Part shown: one piece after another, positions 26,814 through 30,856 of the stretch | How the letters are laid out: each line of letters starts with the position of its first letter | How positions within the stretch are numbered: the first letter of the stretch is position 1 | Source of the DNA: a virus | IMG/VR virus record: IMGVR_UViG_3300037487_001246 | Location: 1 to 30,856 of that record | Direction: 5' to 3' (one strand) | DNA: 30,856 nucleotides | The notes under the pieces: generated by a model | Told to the model about the DNA's origin: nothing | Database searches by the model: none | Seen by the model: only the letters and a program-made list of their open reading frames with translations | Program-made: the position numbers and the translations under genes

Positions 26814-29734
26814 TCTTTTGCGTCCTGTTCTGCTTCGATCCATTCGCCGCGCTGGCGTACTTCGGCTTCGAGATCCTGCGCGATCTTTTCGTAGTCGCCC
26901 GACAAGCGCGGTTGAAGCGAGCAGCGGCAATGCGGATGAAGCGGCGGCGCGCCGATGTCTTCGTAATCAAGCACAAACTCGCCGCCGTCTGCGCCTGTAA
27001 GTACGGTTCCCTTCGTGAAAAACGAGTCCTCAAGACCGACCGCGTTCTTGCTGAACTCGTCTGAGACGGCTTCGCAAAACTCGCACGGATCAGGCGCAAG
27101 AAGCCAAGTCTTTCCCTCGATGATTCCGCTCGACTTCCACGCTTCGAGTTCGCCAGCGCGCGCGGCGCGTTGCGATTCTGTTCGCGCGATCATCAACGCG
27201 CGCTTGCGAGTCGAGCGCACTTCGTCGCCTGCTTCTCCCGCCCATGCTTGAACTTGCTTTGCAATCTCTTGCACGCCGAAGCCTTGCTCGACTCCCTCGC
27301 CGATGATCTTAGAGACGCGCACTTCAAGATACTGCTTCACGCCTTTGACGACTCCGCGCGACAGACGAACCGACTCGGTCTCGGTGTACGCCTGAATCTC
27401 TGGGCGCTGCGGATTGAAGTCGGGAATGCCAACGGCAAGTTTATTCACGGTCTCGAATCCGACCTTGATTCCCTGCGCAAGCGATGCTTGAAGGTACGGG
27501 CGAAGCGCGTTGAGTAGTTCACGATCCCAACGCACCGAGCGAAGCAACTTCTCGATCTTTGCGGTGAGCGCGGCGTTCGGCTCGGTCGTAGCGTTTAGTT
27601 CGTTGAGAACTGCGTTGATTTGCCTGCGAAAGACCTTCTCGACCGAGTCGGAAAACTTGCCCTCATCTTCGGTGATGTCTTCAAACTCGCGCTCGGCATC
27701 TTTGCGCGAAGCCTTTGTCCACAACTCCGACGCGAACGACTTCTTTCCTGCGACGCAACCGCAGCCGCTAAAACTTTTTTGCTCTTTCTCTCGGTCAAAC
27801 TCTTCGACCTTCGCGCGCGCCCATGCAAAACCTTCGTCGCCGCCCCAGCCGTTCCACGCTTGCCATCCCTTCCCCTGGTCGTCCCATGTTTCACCTTGCT
27901 TGTCTACTTCGTGACGCTCAAAGAACGAGACCATGCGACGGATAGTGTCCTCTGAAAGGTTCTCGCGGTTGATGAGATCGCGAGCGCGCGCGATGCCGAC
28001 TGGTGTCATTCCGCGTTGCGACTCGGGCTGAAGCGCGCGGACATCGAGCGCGCGTTGCGCATTGTCCGCGACGGTCTGCGGCGGTTTGGTATCGACCGCC
28101 TTCGTCTCGATGGAAGCGAGAGAGAGAGACGGCGTGAACGCCTTGACCGCAGGCGTAATCGCAATGCCGACGAGCGGCGCGAAGATCGCGTCGATTGACG
28201 CAGGCGCGACAATCGGAAACGCAACGCGCGCGATCTCCCTTGCCGACTCAAGCGGAAGCGCGCCCGCTTTGACTTGCTCGACCATATCGACAAGCGCTGC
28301 GACTTGCGCAGTCTCTAGCGCAACAGGCGCAGGCGCTGCGCTCTCGGGAGCCGTAGCGATCACCTGCGGCGCTTGCGCTGCTGGCTTGACATCTTGCGCA
28401 GGCGCGAGCGGCGAAGGCGCTAACGGCGCAGGTACGCCGCCTAGCGGTTGACCGTTGACGAGCAGCGCGTCGGCGGCTTCGTTGTCAATGCGTTCGTGAC
28501 CTTCTTCGGTTCGCGCTTCGTTTGCCGTTCGCCAGCCGCCGACGACCGCAGTTCGACGCTCTTCGAGCGCGAGTCGCTTGTCCTCCGCGACTGGGTTGTC
28601 GTACGCGAGGAACGCGTCTTCGCCGATGCCGAACAACGGGACGAGATTCTGATTTAGGATCTCTTCGTCCATGCGCAGCATCGGAAGAATCGTCGTCTCT
28701 TTCCACGACGCGAAGCCGACGCTCGCGCTCGCGAGATTCGGATCATTGGCTTTCAACATCGAAACGGGAACACCGAAGATCGCGGCGATTTCCTCAACGA
28801 CATTCTCGCGACCTGCCAAGTCTTTTGGCGGGAATGAAAGCGGCTTGAGATCAACTTCAGCGGTCGCCGTAAGGAAACGACCCGTCCGACGCGAGCCGCG
28901 CAACTTCTCATCGATCTGCGCTTCGAGTCGGTCGAGTTCAGCAGGTGACGCGTCGCTCTTGACCGTAAGCAGATAGTCGGGTCGCGCCTTGTTCTCAAAG
29001 AACGACAAGTCCATATCGTGCATCGCTGCGTTCATTTGCACGACTCCCCAAGCGGCTTCGACCTTGCCGAGTCCGTAGTACAGGTCGGCGGGATTCGGGC
29101 GCTTGAAGTGAATCACTTCGTCGGGCGCAAAGATCTTGCGCTGCTCGCGCGATGCGCCGTACAAATACGCTTCGATGAACTTGTCTTTGCTCGGCACGAT
29201 CTCGACATACTGGCTCGGCATCGTCCAGAGTTGCACTGGGCGATTGAGTTTTGCATCCATCACGGGATGAATGTATGCGTTGCCCGTGAGTTCGGTGTAC
29301 AGCACACGCAGAATCGTTGCGTCGTATCCGTTCTGATACGGGTTTACCTTCGACAACAACTCAAGCAGCGGATGAGAGTCCGTCACGACTTCGTAATCGT
29401 CCGCGTACTCCGCGACTTTGCGCATCGTGAATACGCTCGGGCGCTGCGCACTATCGCCAGCGAGAAAGGCTTTCGTCTGTCGCGAAGCCTTGCGCGTGTT
29501 CCAGAGTTTGTAGCCAGTGCTGCGGTTGCGCACATAGAGACGCAGCGGAGTTGATGCGACCGCGACTGCGTTGAGATTCGCGGCGGCGTAAATCCAAGAT
29601 CGGTACGCGTTGATCGCTTGCAACTGCGAGAAGGATTGCCGCTTCGCGTCTTGACCGCCAGAGAGGAGAGAGACGGACGAACGAATCCATCGCTCGGAAG
29701 TGAAGGCGGCTTTGACGCGTGCAACTAGATTCAT
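26810..29734 (-). CDS. Portal-MuF minor head protein fusion
   Basis: A single 974-aa frame. Residues 1-425 are an HK97-type portal, with GNAYIHPVMD at 151-160, PADLYYGLGKVEAAW at 215-229 and GVPVSMLKAN at 321-330. A Pro/Ala-rich linker spans about 430-475, and a small helical unit about 478-520. Residues 575-645 hold a separate module (RARDLINRENLSEDTIRRM, HEVDK, WQAWNGWGGDEG) recalled from other phage structural or nuclease-linked proteins. Residues about 695-940 are MuF/SPP1 gp7-like, with IARTES, CEFC at 884-887 and PHCRC at 934-938. Portal and MuF proteins are normally encoded by separate adjacent genes. The start at 29734 lacks a good Shine-Dalgarno but follows the terL stop closely. Confidence 0.88.
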   Translation of the reverse strand: MNLVARVKAAFTSERWIRSSVSLLSGGQDAKRQSFSQLQAINAYRSWIYAAANLNAVAVASTPLRLYVRNRSTGYKLWNTRKASRQTKAFLAGDSAQRPSVFTMRKVAEYADDYEVVTDSHPLLELLSKVNPYQNGYDATILRVLYTELTGNAYIHPVMDAKLNRPVQLWTMPSQYVEIVPSKDKFIEAYLYGASREQRKIFAPDEVIHFKRPNPADLYYGLGKVEAAWGVVQMNAAMHDMDLSFFENKARPDYLLTVKSDASPAELDRLEAQIDEKLRGSRRTGRFLTATAEVDLKPLSFPPKDLAGRENVVEEIAAIFGVPVSMLKANDPNLASASVGFASWKETTILPMLRMDEEILNQNLVPLFGIGEDAFLAYDNPVAEDKRLALEERRTAVVGGWRTANEARTEEGHERIDNEAADALLVNGQPLGGVPAPLAPSPLAPAQDVKPAAQAPQVIATAPESAAPAPVALETAQVAALVDMVEQVKAGALPLESAREIARVAFPIVAPASIDAIFAPLVGIAITPAVKAFTPSLSLASIETKAVDTKPPQTVADNAQRALDVRALQPESQRGMTPVGIARARDLINRENLSEDTIRRMVSFFERHEVDKQGETWDDQGKGWQAWNGWGGDEGFAWARAKVEEFDREKEQKSFSGCGCVAGKKSFASELWTKASRKDAEREFEDITEDEGKFSDSVEKVFRRQINAVLNELNATTEPNAALTAKIEKLLRSVRWDRELLNALRPYLQASLAQGIKVGFETVNKLAVGIPDFNPQRPEIQAYTETESVRLSRGVVKGVKQYLEVRVSKIIGEGVEQGFGVQEIAKQVQAWAGEAGDEVRSTRKRALMIARTESQRAARAGELEAWKSSGIIEGKTWLLAPDPCEFCEAVSDEFSKNAVGLEDSFFTKGTVLTGADGGEFVLDYEDIGAPPLHPHCRCSLQPRLSGDYEKIAQDLEAEVRQRGEWIEAEQDAKE

Positions 29735-29736
29735 GT

Positions 29737-30856
29737 TCAGATGACTCGCATGAGTAAGGGTCTCCGTGATCTTCGCGCGAGAACCGCGAGAGCAAGCGCG
29801 CACACTCCGTCGTCGTGACCGACCGTCGCTTCATACGCGACTGCGCCTCTCCCTCCATATCGGAATCCGAACGACTCTAGTTCAGCGCGAAGCCAGCCGT
29901 CGGGGAAGCGGATCTCGCGCGTTTGGATCGCGATTTGAAGACCTTCCATGAGTTGTTGCTTGCTCGGCTGCGTGAACTTGAAGCCTTCAGCCTTGCGGCA
30001 AACTTTCTTGATGTCCTCGACAATTGGATCGCCAACGCCTGTCGAATCGATTTGCGCTGGCTTGTCGCCGATCATCTTCGCGAGCCGCTCGCGCGTGACT
30101 GTCCACGGCGCTTGCCATCGTTCTGATCGACAGACGCGCCCTTCGGCATCGAGCGCGATCGCGACCGACCAATCGACGCTCTTCGCGAGATCAACGCCCC
30201 AGCACTCGGGATCGGCTGCGGAAATCGGCGCGATGCACTCGCGGATTGCATCGATGCCAAACGGATTGCCGCCGTCTTCTGCGGGTATCCCTTCCATCTC
30301 TTGCTTGAAGACTGCGTCGGGCAACATCTTGCGAGCCATCTCTATTTCGTCTGCGCTCATCAGCGGATTCGATGCGCTACCCAAACGGAACGCGCGCCAG
30401 TTGCCCGAGTCGTCCGTCTCCGCTTGCAGGTAGAGCCGATGGAAATCTCCGCAGCCTTTCGGCGTACCGAGAAACAGCGCGCGACCGCGACGGTCTGCGA
30501 GCGTCGGGTAAATCGAAGCGCGCCACGCGTTGAGCAGGTCAGGCGCGAAGCCTGCTTCGTCGATGATCACCAGGTCATACGACCGACCGCGTCCACTGTC
30601 TGCATCTTCAAGCGTCCAGAAGTCAATCGCGCCGCCCGTCTTAAACTCCATGCGTTTCTCGACGCGATCAATGCGAGTCGCAATCGGCTTCAACGCGCGC
30701 TCAAAATCGCGCATCGGTTCAGCAAGGAACTTGTAGGTCGGCGCGAACCATCCGACGCACTGCTTAGCGATGATCGCGTCGATGCTGAGTTGCTGCGCAA
30801 AGGTCGTCTTTCCCCAGCGCCGCCCGATCTCAAGCACGCTGAAGCGCGCGAGACCT
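29737..30856 (-). CDS. terL: Terminase large subunit, main part (partial at window edge)
   Basis: Main part of the packaging motor. The sequence shows Walker A (GRRWGKTT), an adenine-side TYK segment, a Walker B-type motif (LVIIDEAG) and a C-terminal RNase H-like nuclease domain with acidic residues in GVDLAKSVDW, DSTGVGDPIVE and HDDG. The protein is open at the right window edge and is completed by bases 1-191. The whole product of about 393 residues is short but normal for compact phage terminases. The stop at 29739-29737 lies two bases before the portal start, so packaging motor and portal are co-expressed. The family assignment is firm; the exact start codon is less so. Confidence 0.93.
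   Translation of the reverse strand, partial: GLARFSVLEIGRRWGKTTFAQQLSIDAIIAKQCVGWFAPTYKFLAEPMRDFERALKPIATRIDRVEKRMEFKTGGAIDFWTLEDADSGRGRSYDLVIIDEAGFAPDLLNAWRASIYPTLADRRGRALFLGTPKGCGDFHRLYLQAETDDSGNWRAFRLGSASNPLMSADEIEMARKMLPDAVFKQEMEGIPAEDGGNPFGIDAIRECIAPISAADPECWGVDLAKSVDWSVAIALDAEGRVCRSERWQAPWTVTRERLAKMIGDKPAQIDSTGVGDPIVEDIKKVCRKAEGFKFTQPSKQQLMEGLQIAIQTREIRFPDGWLRAELESFGFRYGGRGAVAYEATVGHDDGVCALALAVLARRSRRPLLMRVI
30728..30853. repeat. Terminal direct repeat, right copy
   Basis: Exact copy of 1-126. The last three bases of the window (30854-30856) do not match bases 127-129 and may be an assembly-end error. Closing the circle at this overlap gives a genome of about 30,727 bp. Confidence 0.9.

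Noticed and set aside
1-30856. tRNA genes, CRISPR arrays, insertion sequences, integrase and attachment sites
   Set aside because: Both strands were read for cloverleaf-like segments, regular spaced repeats, transposase motifs and tyrosine or serine recombinases; none could be supported.

Overview
The window is the essentially complete genome of an uncultured double-stranded DNA tailed phage (Caudoviricetes). The tape-measure-like protein, tail-tube-like protein and HK97-type head genes point to a siphovirus-like particle. The first 126 bases are repeated exactly at the right end (1-126 = 30728-30853). The contig therefore closes into a circle of about 30.7 kb, and the large terminase gene is split across the ends. 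No integrase, repressor, tRNA, polymerase, helicase or primase is visible. The host is unknown. A nested small-membrane-protein/lipoprotein pair resembling spanins suggests a host with an outer membrane. By eye the DNA is GC-rich, with dense, often ATGA-type overlapping genes. The exception is a more AT-rich block at about 15.2-17.1 kb.

Almost everything is transcribed leftward (minus strand); one likely small gene at 13255-13563 lies on the plus strand. Reading leftward from 13.2 kb, a short early unit (a 34-aa membrane peptide, a Bet/RecT annealing protein and an unknown protein) ends at a strong intrinsic terminator (11610-11653). It is followed by a regulatory region (11227-11610) with a TTGACA promoter, TATGCAG repeats and a long structured leader. 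Next comes a long run of small genes (10.8-5.6 kb): a paralogue of the head-decoration-like protein, coiled-coil proteins, a CsrA-like protein, a winged-helix protein and a zinc-ribbon protein. Five of these uncoupled genes or gene groups share a hairpin leader just before the start codon.

From 5.6 to 3.6 kb lie a resolvase-like nuclease and a lysis-like set (TM/coiled-coil protein, holin-like protein, nested spanin-like pair), with no recognisable endolysin, followed by an excisionase-type HTH protein. From 3.6 to 0.5 kb are a lectin-fold-like protein, a SAM methyltransferase, a ParB-like protein and a cytosine-C5 DNA methyltransferase. Then come small terminase (188-523) and large terminase (191 through the contig ends to 29737).

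The head and tail module runs leftward from 29.7 to 13.5 kb: a 974-residue portal fused to a MuF-like head protein, prohead protease, HK97 major capsid protein, decoration-like protein, an intrinsic terminator, a degenerate methyltransferase/glycosyltransferase fusion, head-tail connector proteins, tail tube, tail chaperone-like proteins, a short tape measure and a set of tail-tip or adhesin-like proteins including a 16-cysteine protein.

The most interesting points are the repeated hairpin leaders with a phage CsrA-like protein, the giant portal-MuF fusion, the methyltransferase-glycosyltransferase fusion inside the head operon, and two diverged decoration-like paralogues in different transcription units.
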